DNA of 7,683 bases from an uncultured Actinomycetes bacterium. GTDB lineage: Bacteria; Actinomycetota; Thermoleophilia; Solirubrobacterales; 70-9. The position numbers were made by a program, and so were the translations under genes. The DNA lies in the NCBI GenBank assembly GCA_946886425.1, contig CAMPIP010000106.1, forward strand, positions 1 through 7,683, read 5' to 3'. Shown here piece after piece: positions 1 through 6,563 of this stretch. The notes under the pieces are model-generated. The model had not been told where the DNA came from. It made no database searches and worked only from the letters and a program-made list of their open reading frames with translations. Each line of letters opens with the position of its first letter. Position 1 is the stretch's first letter.

Positions 1-1
1 C

Positions 2-79
2 GTCTGGCTCGCCGGCGGCGACGATATCGTAATCGAGTCGACGACTCTGGGACGGCTGGCGACGACGGTGGGCACTTAA
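2..79 (+). CDS. C-terminal fragment, probable fumarylacetoacetate hydrolase family protein
   Basis: Only the last 25 codons and the TAA stop are present; the gene begins outside the window. The tail reads VWLAGGDDIVIE followed by STTLGRLATTVGT. This resembles the usual end of fumarylacetoacetate hydrolase (FAH) family enzymes, where a 'WL-x-x-GD-x-V-x-V-E-x-x-x-x-G-x-L-x-x-x-V' strand pair closes the beta-roll fold. FAH-family members cleave or decarboxylate C-C bonds of acylpyruvates and related keto acids with a metal ion. The active site is not in view, so the substrate cannot be judged. The assignment rests on a short motif resemblance only. The reading frame itself is credible because the stop is followed at once by a hairpin and then by a convergent gene. 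Confidence 0.4.
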   Translation, partial: VWLAGGDDIVIESTTLGRLATTVGT

Positions 80-100
80 CTCCCCCAGAGGGGGTTTAAG
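75..100. terminator. Weak hairpin between convergent genes, possible bidirectional terminator
   Basis: CCCCC (82-86) pairs with GGGGG (90-94) across a 3-nt AGA loop, and the outer arms CTTAA (75-79) and TTAAG (96-100) pair again after a small asymmetric bulge. The stop codon of the upstream plus-strand gene lies inside the left arm. A short T/A-rich flank exists on both sides but no long T tract, so intrinsic termination would be weak. Its place between the ends of two converging reading frames fits a bidirectional terminator. Confidence 0.4.
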
Positions 101-126
101 TGACCGGGCTCGCGCGGCGCCTGGTC

Positions 127-1179
127 TCAGGGCCGTTGCACGGTCAGCGTGAACCTGCGGCCCGGGTCGCCCAGCGGCCGCACCGCGATCCGCAGCTTCG
201 TCTGGCCGCAGACCGTGTAGTCGAGGCGGTGGCGGAAGGAGACGCCCTGGCGGGAGCTGCGCAGCAGCTTGCCGGCGTCGTTGTGGATCGTCACCTCGTA
301 GCCGCGGCCGCGGTCGCCGACTGGGCCGACGCTGACCATCCCGTCCTGGGGGGTCGGGATCGTCTTCACGATCGCGCCGCGCCGCGGCACCCGGCCGCTG
401 ATCGTGTAGGTGTGGCGGTCAACCCAGGGCTGCAGCACGTCGAGCCGCAGCGCCCGCAGGGAGGCGGCGCTGGGCCTGAGCGATGGGGCCCAGGCCCAGC
501 GCACCGCCGCCTCGGGGAATCGGGTGTACGCGTATGCCTAGGCGAAGGCCTAGCCGGGGTCGTCGTAGTAGTGCCCAGCCTCGCCGCCGGGGAAGTAGTT
601 GCCGTCACGGGTGCCCTCGCAGACGCGGTGGGCGCTCGCCCAGCGCTCGGTCCCGAAGTCGATCGCGGACGGGAAGGGTGCCGGCAGGTCGCGGTACTGG
701 GCGACGTGATGACCGTACTCATGGGCCAGCACGAAGTCGCGGTCGGCCCCGTCCGGCGCGGTCGCGTCGTTGCCGCTGATGACGATCCTGTTCTCGCTGC
801 TGTAGTAACAGGCCCCGGCGTCGAAGCCGCAGTCGAAGCCGAGCTGGAAAGGCGTCACCAGCTGCACCGTCAGCAGGGTCACCTCGGGGCCGTGGATGAA
901 GGTGCCAACCAGGTCGGCGATCGCCTGCGGGTTGGCGGCGGTGCAGGTCTGTTCGCAGGCGACGGTTGTTTCGACCGCGATCGTGGCGCCGCTGCCGTCG
1001 TTGATCGTGTAGCGGTTTGCTTCCCCGGCCGAGGAGATCCGCGCCGTGGCCGGTCCCAGGCCGGAGATCACCGTGTCGCGCACCGGCGCTGCCGCCGAGC
1101 GGTCCGCCGCCGCGGCTGGGGCCGCGAGGAGGAGGATCATGGCTATGCCCGCAAGCGCCCCCGCCGGGCGCTTGCTCAA
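127..1179 (-). pseudogene. Secreted HEXXH zinc metallopeptidase, interrupted by two in-frame amber codons
   Basis: Read as one frame of 350 codons this is a secreted gluzincin-like metallopeptidase. A TTG start at 1179 gives a clear signal peptide (MSKRPAGALAG, then hydrophobic MILLLAAPAAAA); no other start restores it, and an in-frame TGA lies 11 codons upstream of the TTG. Residues 153-158 are HEYGHH, the zinc-binding HEXXH helix. The frame then runs through RWASAHRVCEGT and HYYDDPG to TAG (550-552, codon 210), AFA, TAG (538-540, codon 214), then AYAYTRFPEAAVRW. Related actinobacterial proteins, as I recall them, read GEAFAEAY here, so both ambers sit on the two glutamates. By analogy with anthrax lethal factor (E-x-x-x-E, first Glu a zinc ligand) the first is the third metal ligand. 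Downstream, a beta-rich C-terminal domain (TVCGQ, then FTLTVQRP) continues in frame to TGA at 127-129 with no frameshift. If TAG means stop, a 209-residue protein lacking the third ligand is made. I therefore call it a recent pseudogene; recoding or sequence error remain possible. Confidence 0.75.
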
Positions 1180-1440
1180 GGGGCGGGACCCGGTCTTGTC
1201 TCGTCAGGCTTGGAGACGGTCACGAAGGGGGCCAAGACCACCAATCCACCGTAATGGCGATCCGCCGCAAGTGCGAAAAGTCACCCCCCATTCGGGTACC
1301 GGAGTCGAACCGACGAATAACATCTCCTGGGGAGAGCGCCACGCTTGCGTCCTCGCCGATGGCGAGACGGAGAGATCGGTGCCGAGCAACGAACTCGATA
1401 AGAAGCTGAAGAGCGCCCGCCCGGAGGGGATCGTCTCGCC
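1180..1440. other. Gene-free gap between divergent genes
   Basis: No convincing gene is present in these 261 bases. The part from about 1205 to 1325 is visibly less GC-rich than the flanking genes. On the minus strand 1298-1314 resembles a tRNA T-arm (core GGTTCGACTCC), but no matching acceptor or anticodon arm is found. On the plus strand TAACAT (1318-1323) fits an actinobacterial -10 hexamer (TANNNT) and could start the methyltransferase transcript near 1330; no good -35 is seen. A GGAGGGG Shine-Dalgarno (1423-1429) precedes the ATG at 1441. Confidence 0.5.
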
Positions 1441-1442
1441 AT
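1352..1442 (+). promoter_or_regulatory. Leader with competing hairpins that could mask the methyltransferase start codon
   Basis: CTCGCC (1352-1357) can pair with GGCGAG (1361-1366) around a 3-nt loop. The right arm is also part of an 11-base segment (1359-1369) perfectly complementary to 1432-1442, which covers the last nine bases before the start codon and the A and T of the ATG; a G-U pair (1370/1431) extends it. The two pairings exclude each other because both use GGCGAG. This geometry could switch access to the start. Whether it is functional is inference; chance pairing in GC-rich DNA is not excluded. Confidence 0.35.
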
Positions 1443-2628
1443 GAGCGGCGGGGTCTCCGGCGCCGCGGTGCGGACCGTCCTACGCCGCCTCGAGGCCGGC
1501 CGGCTGGAGGTGGTGGACCGCGGCCGCCGGATCGTCTTCGGTCCCCCGGCCGCCGACCTCAGGGCGACTGTCACCGTCAACGACCCGGCGGCCTGGCGCG
1601 GCCCCCTCCACGGCAGCCTCGGCCTCGGCGAGGCCTATGTCGACGGGGCCTGGGATACCGACGACCTCGTCGCGCTGATCCGCATCGCTGCCCGCGAACT
1701 GCGCGAACTCGACGGCCTCCGGGGCGCCGTGGCCCGCCCGCGCGGACTGCTGCACCGGGTAGCCCATGCGGTACCGGCGAGCACTCGGAGTCGGGCGAGG
1801 GAGAACATCTCCGCCCACTACGACCTCGGCAACCAGCTCTTCGCTTCGTTCCTGGACGAACGGATGATGTACTCGTGCGCCTACTTCCCCGATCCGGGCG
1901 CCAGTCTCGAGGAGGCGCAGCTGGCGAAGCTGGAGCGGATCTGCCGGCGGCTGGAGCTGGGGCCCGAGACGCACCTGCTGGAGATCGGCACCGGCTGGGG
2001 CGGGCTCGCCGTCCACGCCGCCGCCAACTACGGGTGCCCGGTGACGACCACGACGATCTCCCACGAGCAGCATGAGCTGGCGCTGCGGCGGGTCCGTGAG
2101 GCCGGGCTGGAGGACCGGGTCACGGTGCTGCTGCGGGACTACCGCGATCTCGACGGAAGCTTCGATCGGCTCGTCTCGGTGGAGATGATCGAGGCGGTGG
2201 GGTGGCGGGACTTCGGCCTCTTCTTCCACCGCTGCTCGGAGCTGCTGGCCCCGGACGGGCTGATGCTGCTGCAGGCGATCACGATCGACGACCGGCTCTA
2301 CGAGGCCGAGAAGGCGACGCGCAGCTTCGCCAACGTCCATGTCTTCCCGGGCGGCTGCCTGCCCTCCAACCAGCTGATCGCCGACTGCGTCGCCCGCGAG
2401 ACCGACCTGCGCCAGGTCTGGGCAGAGGACATCACCGCCCACTACCCGCCGACGCTCGCCGCCTGGCGGCAGCGCTTCCACTCCGCCTGGGACAAGCTCC
2501 GCGGCCAGGGCTACGACGAGCGCTTCCGGCGCCTCTGGGACTTCTACCTCTGCTCCTCGGAGGCCGGCTTCCGAGAGCGCCGGATCGGCGACGTGCAGAA
2601 GCTGTTCGCGAAACCGCGATGGTCGTGA
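1441..2628 (+). CDS. Cyclopropane-fatty-acyl-phospholipid synthase family SAM methyltransferase
   Basis: The 395-residue product matches the CFA-synthase/mycolic-acid-methyltransferase fold, which adds a methylene or methyl group from S-adenosylmethionine to unsaturated acyl chains of membrane phospholipids. Residues 1-115 form the small N-terminal lipid-binding domain. HYDLGN (126-131) and MYSCAYF (143-149) are family hallmarks. EIGTGWGG (181-188) is the SAM-binding glycine loop. SVEMIEAVG carries Glu251 and HYPPTLAAW carries Tyr335, matching bicarbonate-site residues of the E. coli enzyme; the E. coli site histidine (His266) aligns with Gln278. The C-terminal YLCSSEAGFRERRI (369-382) corresponds to E. 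coli YLNACAGAFRARDI, and the residue aligned with the active-site Cys354 is Ser373, with a Cys two residues earlier. A GGAGG lies 13 nt before the ATG, a rather long spacing. The stop overlaps the next gene, so the two are translationally coupled. Family assignment is firm; the exact modification (cyclopropanation or methylation) is not. Confidence 0.92.
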   Translation: MSGGVSGAAVRTVLRRLEAGRLEVVDRGRRIVFGPPAADLRATVTVNDPAAWRGPLHGSLGLGEAYVDGAWDTDDLVALIRIAARELRELDGLRGAVARPRGLLHRVAHAVPASTRSRARENISAHYDLGNQLFASFLDERMMYSCAYFPDPGASLEEAQLAKLERICRRLELGPETHLLEIGTGWGGLAVHAAANYGCPVTTTTISHEQHELALRRVREAGLEDRVTVLLRDYRDLDGSFDRLVSVEMIEAVGWRDFGLFFHRCSELLAPDGLMLLQAITIDDRLYEAEKATRSFANVHVFPGGCLPSNQLIADCVARETDLRQVWAEDITAHYPPTLAAWRQRFHSAWDKLRGQGYDERFRRLWDFYLCSSEAGFRERRIGDVQKLFAKPRWS

Positions 2629-3386
2629 GGAAGGGGAGCGGCGAGCCGCTCCTGCTGATCCACGGGCTGGGGGCCTCGGGCAACGTCTGGGCGCCGGTCG
2701 TCGACCTGCTCGCCTCCGAGCGCGAGGTGATCGTCCTCGACATGCCGGGCTTCGGCGACGAGCCGGCGCTGCCGGCCGATGTCGAGCCGACCGCGGCGAA
2801 CCTGGCGGCGGCGCTGGCGGCGCGCTGCGCCGAGCTGGGAGTCGAGCGCCCGCACGTCGCCGGCAACTCGCTCGGCGCCTGGGTCGGCCTGGAGATGGGA
2901 CGGGCGGGCGCCGCCGCCTCGGTGACGACGATCTCCCCGGCCGGCCTCTGGCGGGCCCCGATCGGCCCGCGCCGGCGCGACTTCCGCGCCTGGGCGCAGG
3001 GGGCGCGGCCGCTGCTCCGGCTGGCGCTGCGCGTCCCGGCGCTGCGACGCCGGATGCTCGCGACCTTCGCCGCCCACCCGGAGCGGATCCCCGCCGCGGC
3101 CGGCCGCGAGCTGGTCCTCGGCTGGGTCGACTCCGACGGCTACGAGGGCGCCAACCGGGCGATGCGCGAGCACGTCTTCGAGCCAGCCGGCTACCCGCCC
3201 GAGGTCCCGGTGACGATCGCGTGGTGCGAACGCGACCGCCTGGTCGGCCCGCCCCGCCTCGAGCGCCGCCCGCCCGGCGCCCGCTTCCTGGTTCTCCCCG
3301 GCGTCGGCCACACCCCGACCTGGGACGACCCGGAGCTGGTCGCGGCTACGCTGCTCGACGGCAGTGCCGTCCCGGCAGCGACCTAG
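2619..3386 (+). CDS. Alpha/beta-fold hydrolase
   Basis: This 255-residue protein is a minimal alpha/beta hydrolase. LLLIHGLG (11-18) holds the oxyanion-hole HG motif, DMPGFGD (41-47) follows strand 4, GNSLG (82-86) is the nucleophile elbow with Ser84, Asp206 in CERD is the likely acid, and His231 in GVGHTPTWDDPE completes the triad. Residues about 110-190, rich in Arg and Leu, form the cap. The frame continues open upstream inside the methyltransferase gene in another frame, so the start is chosen by overlap: ATG 2619 (10-nt overlap) or GTG 2625, which gives the classic 4-nt GTGA overlap with the upstream stop. Either means coupled translation with the methyltransferase. Substrate is unknown; the neighbour suggests an acyl or lipid ester. 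The stop is TAG. Confidence 0.88.
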   Translation: MVVRKGSGEPLLLIHGLGASGNVWAPVVDLLASEREVIVLDMPGFGDEPALPADVEPTAANLAAALAARCAELGVERPHVAGNSLGAWVGLEMGRAGAAASVTTISPAGLWRAPIGPRRRDFRAWAQGARPLLRLALRVPALRRRMLATFAAHPERIPAAAGRELVLGWVDSDGYEGANRAMREHVFEPAGYPPEVPVTIAWCERDRLVGPPRLERRPPGARFLVLPGVGHTPTWDDPELVAATLLDGSAVPAAT

Positions 3387-3394
3387 AGGAGGAG
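3385..3394 (+). promoter_or_regulatory. Strong Shine-Dalgarno that fixes a GTG start
   Basis: AGAGGAGGAG lies directly after the hydrolase stop and 3 nt before GTG at 3398, with the GGAGG core (3388-3392) 5 nt from it. It decides the start of the metallo-beta-lactamase-fold gene: the same frame is open from 3221, but the upstream part overlaps the hydrolase gene and encodes low-complexity Arg/Pro-rich sequence typical of an out-of-frame reading. Confidence 0.8.
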
Positions 3395-3397
3395 CCA

Positions 3398-4147
3398 GTG
3401 ATAGTCGAGAGGACCGAGAACCCGATGTGGCTGTCGAACGCCTACCTGGTCGCCGACCCGGAGCGCGGCAGCGGCGTGCTGATCGACGGCAACGACGACC
3501 TGGGGCCGCTGCTGGAGCGGGCGGAGCGTGACGGGATCGAGATCACCCATGTGCTCGTCACCCACCCCCACGCCGACCACGTCGCCGGCCTCGCCGAGGC
3601 CCGGGCCCAGCTCGGCGACCCGCCGCTGGTCGCCCACGAGGCGACCGCCGCCGAGCTCGACCAGGACGTCGCGGTCGTCCTCGGCGACAACGAGACGCTC
3701 GACGCTGGCGGCCTCGAGGTGAAAGCGCTCTACACCCCCGGCCACGCCGCCGGCCACCTCGCCTTCCTCCTCGACGGCACCGACGTCTTCACCGCCGACG
3801 TCCTCTTCAAGGGGACCGTGGGCGGGACGATGGCCCCCGGCGCCAGCGGCTTCGCCGACCTTCAGGCCTCGGTGATGCGGCTGCTCGAAGATCTGCCTCC
3901 GGAGACCCGCGTCCACCCCGGCCACCGCGAGCCGACCACGATCGGCGAGGAGTGGGAGAGCAACCCCTTCGTGCGGATCTGGCGCGGCCTCGACTCGACC
4001 GGCGAGGAGGAGGTCACCGTCTGGGGCCGGCCCGCCACCCTGAAGCTCTGGGCCCCCGACTACGACGGCGGCAACAAGGCCTGGGTCCTCTTCACCGATT
4101 CGGGCGAGGAAGCGATCGTCGGCGGCTCCCAGGTCGAGCGCGGCTGA
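3398..4147 (+). CDS. Metallo-beta-lactamase-fold hydrolase (glyoxalase II-like)
   Basis: The 249-residue product has the full binuclear-metal set of the superfamily: THPHADH (55-61: His56, His58, Asp60, His61), TPGH (His116), TADVLF (Asp134) and HPGHREPTTIGEE (His176). The order and spacing fit the glyoxalase II/hydroxyacylglutathione-hydrolase branch, whose members cleave thioesters or lactone-like bonds; the actual substrate cannot be read. After the last metal ligand there is an extra segment of about 45 residues (205-249: VTVWGRPATLKLWAPDYDG and beyond) which looks like an added beta-rich tail rather than the glutathione-binding domain of true glyoxalase II. There is no signal peptide, so it is cytoplasmic. 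It sits 11 nt after the hydrolase and is the third gene of the operon. Its end faces the FHA gene with only 4 nt between stops. Confidence 0.9.
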   Translation: MIVERTENPMWLSNAYLVADPERGSGVLIDGNDDLGPLLERAERDGIEITHVLVTHPHADHVAGLAEARAQLGDPPLVAHEATAAELDQDVAVVLGDNETLDAGGLEVKALYTPGHAAGHLAFLLDGTDVFTADVLFKGTVGGTMAPGASGFADLQASVMRLLEDLPPETRVHPGHREPTTIGEEWESNPFVRIWRGLDSTGEEEVTVWGRPATLKLWAPDYDGGNKAWVLFTDSGEEAIVGGSQVERG

Positions 4148-4151
4148 TGCG

Positions 4152-4841
4152 CTAGAGGTCGCGTTTGGAGATGACGCCGGAGTGCAGGGCGCGCTCGGCG
4201 ACGGCGACGCGTTTCTGGTTCTGCGGCACGTTGCCGATCTCGAGCTTCTCGAAGAGCGCCCGCATGTGGGTCTTGACCGCGTCGACGCTGAGGTGCAGCT
4301 CGGCGGCGATTTCCTGGTTGGTCGCCGGGGTCGCGAAATTGCTGCCCTCTTTATATGGACGGCAGAGGGCGACAAGGACCTTGCGCTGGGCCGGCGAGAT
4401 CGCCGCCGTCGGCGCCGCCTCGGCGGCGATCGCGGTCGCCTCGGGGGCGCCCGGCCCCGGACGCCTGTAGAGCACCGCGGTCCGGCCAAAGCGGATCGTG
4501 TCGCCGTCGCGCAGGTGGCGGCGGCCGTGCACCCGTTCCTCGTTGACGAATGAGCCGTTGCGGGAGAGACCGTCGTCGAGCAGGGTGCACTCGTCCCGCA
4601 CCACCTCGATCTGGGCGTGCAGTGCGGAGACCTCCTCGTCCCACTCAAGCCGCACGTCGGTCGAGTCGCTGCGGCCGACCCAGAGCTCGGTGGCGCCGGG
4701 CTCGATCGCGAGGATCCGCTGGTTGCCGCCGTCGTCGCGGAAGACCAGGAAGGGGCGGCCCTCGCGTTCGGCCTCGATCTGCGCCTTCAGGTCGGCGGCG
4801 CTGGCGACGTGCCTATCCACGGTCGTGATCCTAAGGGGCAC
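4152..4841 (-). CDS. FHA-domain protein with C-terminal LuxR-type helix-turn-helix
   Basis: The 229-residue protein joins two modules. Residues about 45-125 are a forkhead-associated (FHA) phosphothreonine-binding domain: GRSDSTDV (56-63), SALHA (72-76) and SRNGSFVN (93-100) carry the Arg, Ser, His and Asn expected to contact the phosphopeptide. An Ala/Pro linker (129-147) leads to a helix-turn-helix at about 148-205 (TNQEIAAELHLSVDAVKTH, then MRALFEKLEI), close to the LuxR/GerE type but with an unusual preceding loop, CRPYKEGSNFATPATNQ. The likely role is a transcription regulator controlled by a Ser/Thr kinase; the kinase is not in the window. The start is GTG at 4841 with an AAGGG 7 nt upstream; a second GTG at 4820 has AGGA 8 nt upstream, so the protein may be 222 residues. 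It is divergent from the FtsH gene and convergent with the lipid operon. Confidence 0.88.
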   Translation of the reverse strand: MPLRITTVDRHVASAADLKAQIEAEREGRPFLVFRDDGGNQRILAIEPGATELWVGRSDSTDVRLEWDEEVSALHAQIEVVRDECTLLDDGLSRNGSFVNEERVHGRRHLRDGDTIRFGRTAVLYRRPGPGAPEATAIAAEAAPTAAISPAQRKVLVALCRPYKEGSNFATPATNQEIAAELHLSVDAVKTHMRALFEKLEIGNVPQNQKRVAVAERALHSGVISKRDL

Positions 4842-4986
4842 CGCAGGCCCTTCCAGCCGCCCTCCGGAACTGGAAAAGGTGCGTGTTCTTTAGCGATTCA
4901 CCCTGTTCTGGACGGATATGCGATTGGTAAGTCGGACGTTTGCACGCACACTGGCAGGCCCGCACCCCGACCGCAAAGGCTTTCCG
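4842..4986. promoter_or_regulatory. Divergent intergenic region, candidate promoters of the FHA and FtsH genes
   Basis: These 145 bases separate two outward-facing starts and are less GC-rich than the genes. On the plus strand TTCTGG (4906-4911), a 16-nt spacer and TAAGTC (4928-4933) form a weak sigma-70-like match that would put the transcript start near 4940, downstream of the alternative ATG at 4918 and consistent with translation from 4987. No clear minus-strand promoter can be picked by eye. The shared region allows the FHA regulator to act on both genes, which is inference only. Confidence 0.3.
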
Positions 4987-6552
4987 ATGTATCTACCCCT
5001 GGCCCTCTCCGCCGAAGGCATCCAGGAATTCGTCTTCGACTGGTACCCCATCTTCGGGGTCGTCTTCATGTTCATGTTGCTGTTGATCTTCATGCGGCTG
5101 ATGCGCAGCACGATGGGCTCGACGAAGCCGGAGACGGTCAAGGCCAGCAAGGGCCGGCCGGTGCTCTGGGAGGAGGTGCAGGGGGTCGACGCCGCCAAGG
5201 ACGAGCTGATGGACGTCGCCGAGTGGCTGCGCGAACCGGACCGCTTCGCGGCGCTCGGCGCGCAGCCGCCCCGCGGGGTGCTGCTCTACGGCCCTCCCGG
5301 CACCGGCAAGACGATGCTGGCGCGTGCGGTCGCCGCCCAGGCCGGGGTCGACTTCTTCGCCGCCTCCGGGTCGAGCTTCGTGGAGATGTTCGTCGGCCGC
5401 GGCGCCGCCCGCATCCGCCGCCTCTTCAAGGAGGCGCGCAAGTCCGGGCGGGCGGTGATCTTCATCGACGAGCTCGACGCCGTCGGCGGCGCCCGCAGCG
5501 GCGGGGGCGGCGACGGCGGCACCAGCGAGCGCGAGCAGGCGCTGAACCAGTTGCTGGTCGAGCTCGACGGCTTCGAGAAGGAGCCGGGGACGGTGATCGT
5601 GATCGCCGCCTCCAACTACGTCGACAAGCTCGACAAGGCGCTGCTGCGGCCGGGCCGCTTCGACCGCCAGGTCCTGGTGGCGCCGCCCGACGCGACCGGG
5701 AGGGAGGCGATCCTGCGCGCCCACGCCAAGGGCAAGCCGCTCGCCGCCGACCTCGACCTCGCCGACGTCGCCCGCAAGACGACCGGGATGACCGGCGCCC
5801 AGCTCGCCAACGCGCTCAACGAGGGCGCGATCATCGCCGGCCGCGCCGGCCGGTCCGAGATGGCCCGCGAGGACCTCGACGAGTCGCTGCTGCGCCAATC
5901 GGTCGGCTCCCAGCAGGCGCGGCGGCTGAACGAGCGGGAGCGGCGGATCGTCGCCTACCACGAGGCCGGCCACGCCCTCTGCCGCAAGCTGCTCGGGCTC
6001 GACCCGCCGGAGATCCTCAGCATCGTCCCGCGCGGGCCGGCGCTCGGCTTCGTCGCCCACTCGCCGCGGGAGGACAGCTACCTGAAGTCCCGCGACGAGC
6101 TGCTCGACGAGGTGGTGACCCTGCTGGGCGGCCGCGCCGCCGAGGAGGAGGCGCTCGGCGAGTCCTACTCGGGCGCCGTCGACGACCTCTCGCGGGTGCA
6201 CATGGTCTGCAAGCAGATGGTCTCGGAGTTCGGGATGGGGGTGGCGCTGGACGCCGACGGGCCGCCGCCGATCGCGATGCCGACCGGCGACTACGCGGTC
6301 TCCGACGAGACCCGGCGCGACGTCGACCTGGCGGCGATGTCGCTCGCCCGCGAGGCCTTCCGGCGCTCCCGGGCACTGCTCTCCGCCAACCGCACCTGCC
6401 TCGACGCGCTGGCCCGCGAGGCGCTGCGCCGGGAGACGCTGACCCGGGAGGACCTTGACGAGATCTTCGCCGCCCACGACCTACGGGGGCTGGCGCCGGC
6501 GCGCGATTCCGGCGCCGCCCTGATCGCGCTGGCGCGCCAGGGGCGCCAGTAG
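4987..6552 (+). CDS. ftsH: FtsH-type membrane AAA+ zinc metalloprotease, short single-TM form
   Basis: The 521-residue protein is an ATP-dependent membrane protease that unfolds and degrades membrane and cytosolic substrates as a hexamer. One hydrophobic segment (about 20-37, YPIFGVVFMFMLLLIFMR) precedes the AAA module: Walker A GPPGTGKT (102-109), pore loop MFVGRGA (134-140), Walker B VIFIDELD (157-164), and the second region of homology with Arg221 and Arg224 in LLRPGRFDRQ. The protease domain has HEAGH (325-329) and, in YSGAVDDL, Asp400 as the likely third zinc ligand. LGGRAAEE is also typical. Usual FtsH proteins are 600-700 residues with two membrane segments around a periplasmic domain; both that domain and the second segment are absent. 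The pore motif usually reads FVGVGA, here FVGRGA. I chose ATG 4987 (AAAGG 7 nt upstream) over ATG 4918, which would add 23 Arg-rich residues. The stop is TAG. The collagen-like gene follows in the same frame. Confidence 0.93.
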   Translation: MYLPLALSAEGIQEFVFDWYPIFGVVFMFMLLLIFMRLMRSTMGSTKPETVKASKGRPVLWEEVQGVDAAKDELMDVAEWLREPDRFAALGAQPPRGVLLYGPPGTGKTMLARAVAAQAGVDFFAASGSSFVEMFVGRGAARIRRLFKEARKSGRAVIFIDELDAVGGARSGGGGDGGTSEREQALNQLLVELDGFEKEPGTVIVIAASNYVDKLDKALLRPGRFDRQVLVAPPDATGREAILRAHAKGKPLAADLDLADVARKTTGMTGAQLANALNEGAIIAGRAGRSEMAREDLDESLLRQSVGSQQARRLNERERRIVAYHEAGHALCRKLLGLDPPEILSIVPRGPALGFVAHSPREDSYLKSRDELLDEVVTLLGGRAAEEEALGESYSGAVDDLSRVHMVCKQMVSEFGMGVALDADGPPPIAMPTGDYAVSDETRRDVDLAAMSLAREAFRRSRALLSANRTCLDALAREALRRETLTREDLDEIFAAHDLRGLAPARDSGAALIALARQGRQ

Positions 6553-6563
6553 GCAGGCGGACG

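Noticed and set aside
127..1179. Genome-wide reassignment of TAG to an amino acid
   Set aside because: TAG also ends the alpha/beta hydrolase (3384-3386), the FHA protein (4152-4154) and FtsH (6550-6552) at normal family ends, so TAG acts as a stop in this genome at least in most genes.
100..1254. Long plus-strand frame of 384 codons opposite the metallopeptidase
   Set aside because: It has no recognisable domain, is low-complexity Arg/Ala/Val-rich, and is antisense to a frame with clear motifs; GC-rich DNA produces such shadows. It does not explain the ambers.
1298..1314. tRNA gene on the minus strand
   Set aside because: Only a T-arm-like sequence is present; upstream there is no D-arm, anticodon arm or pairing acceptor strand at tRNA distance.
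1204..1389. Small minus-strand gene of 61 codons in the intergenic gap
   Set aside because: No Shine-Dalgarno, no motif, and it covers the T-arm-like element and the candidate leader of the plus-strand gene.
3221..3397. N-terminal extension of the metallo-beta-lactamase-fold protein
   Set aside because: It overlaps the hydrolase gene in another frame and is Arg/Pro-rich; a strong Shine-Dalgarno right before GTG 3398 marks the true start.
4617..6458. Plus-strand frame of 613 codons across the FHA and FtsH genes
   Set aside because: It is a +1-type shadow of FtsH, Arg/Gly/Ala-rich and without motifs, while the FtsH frame has every conserved element.
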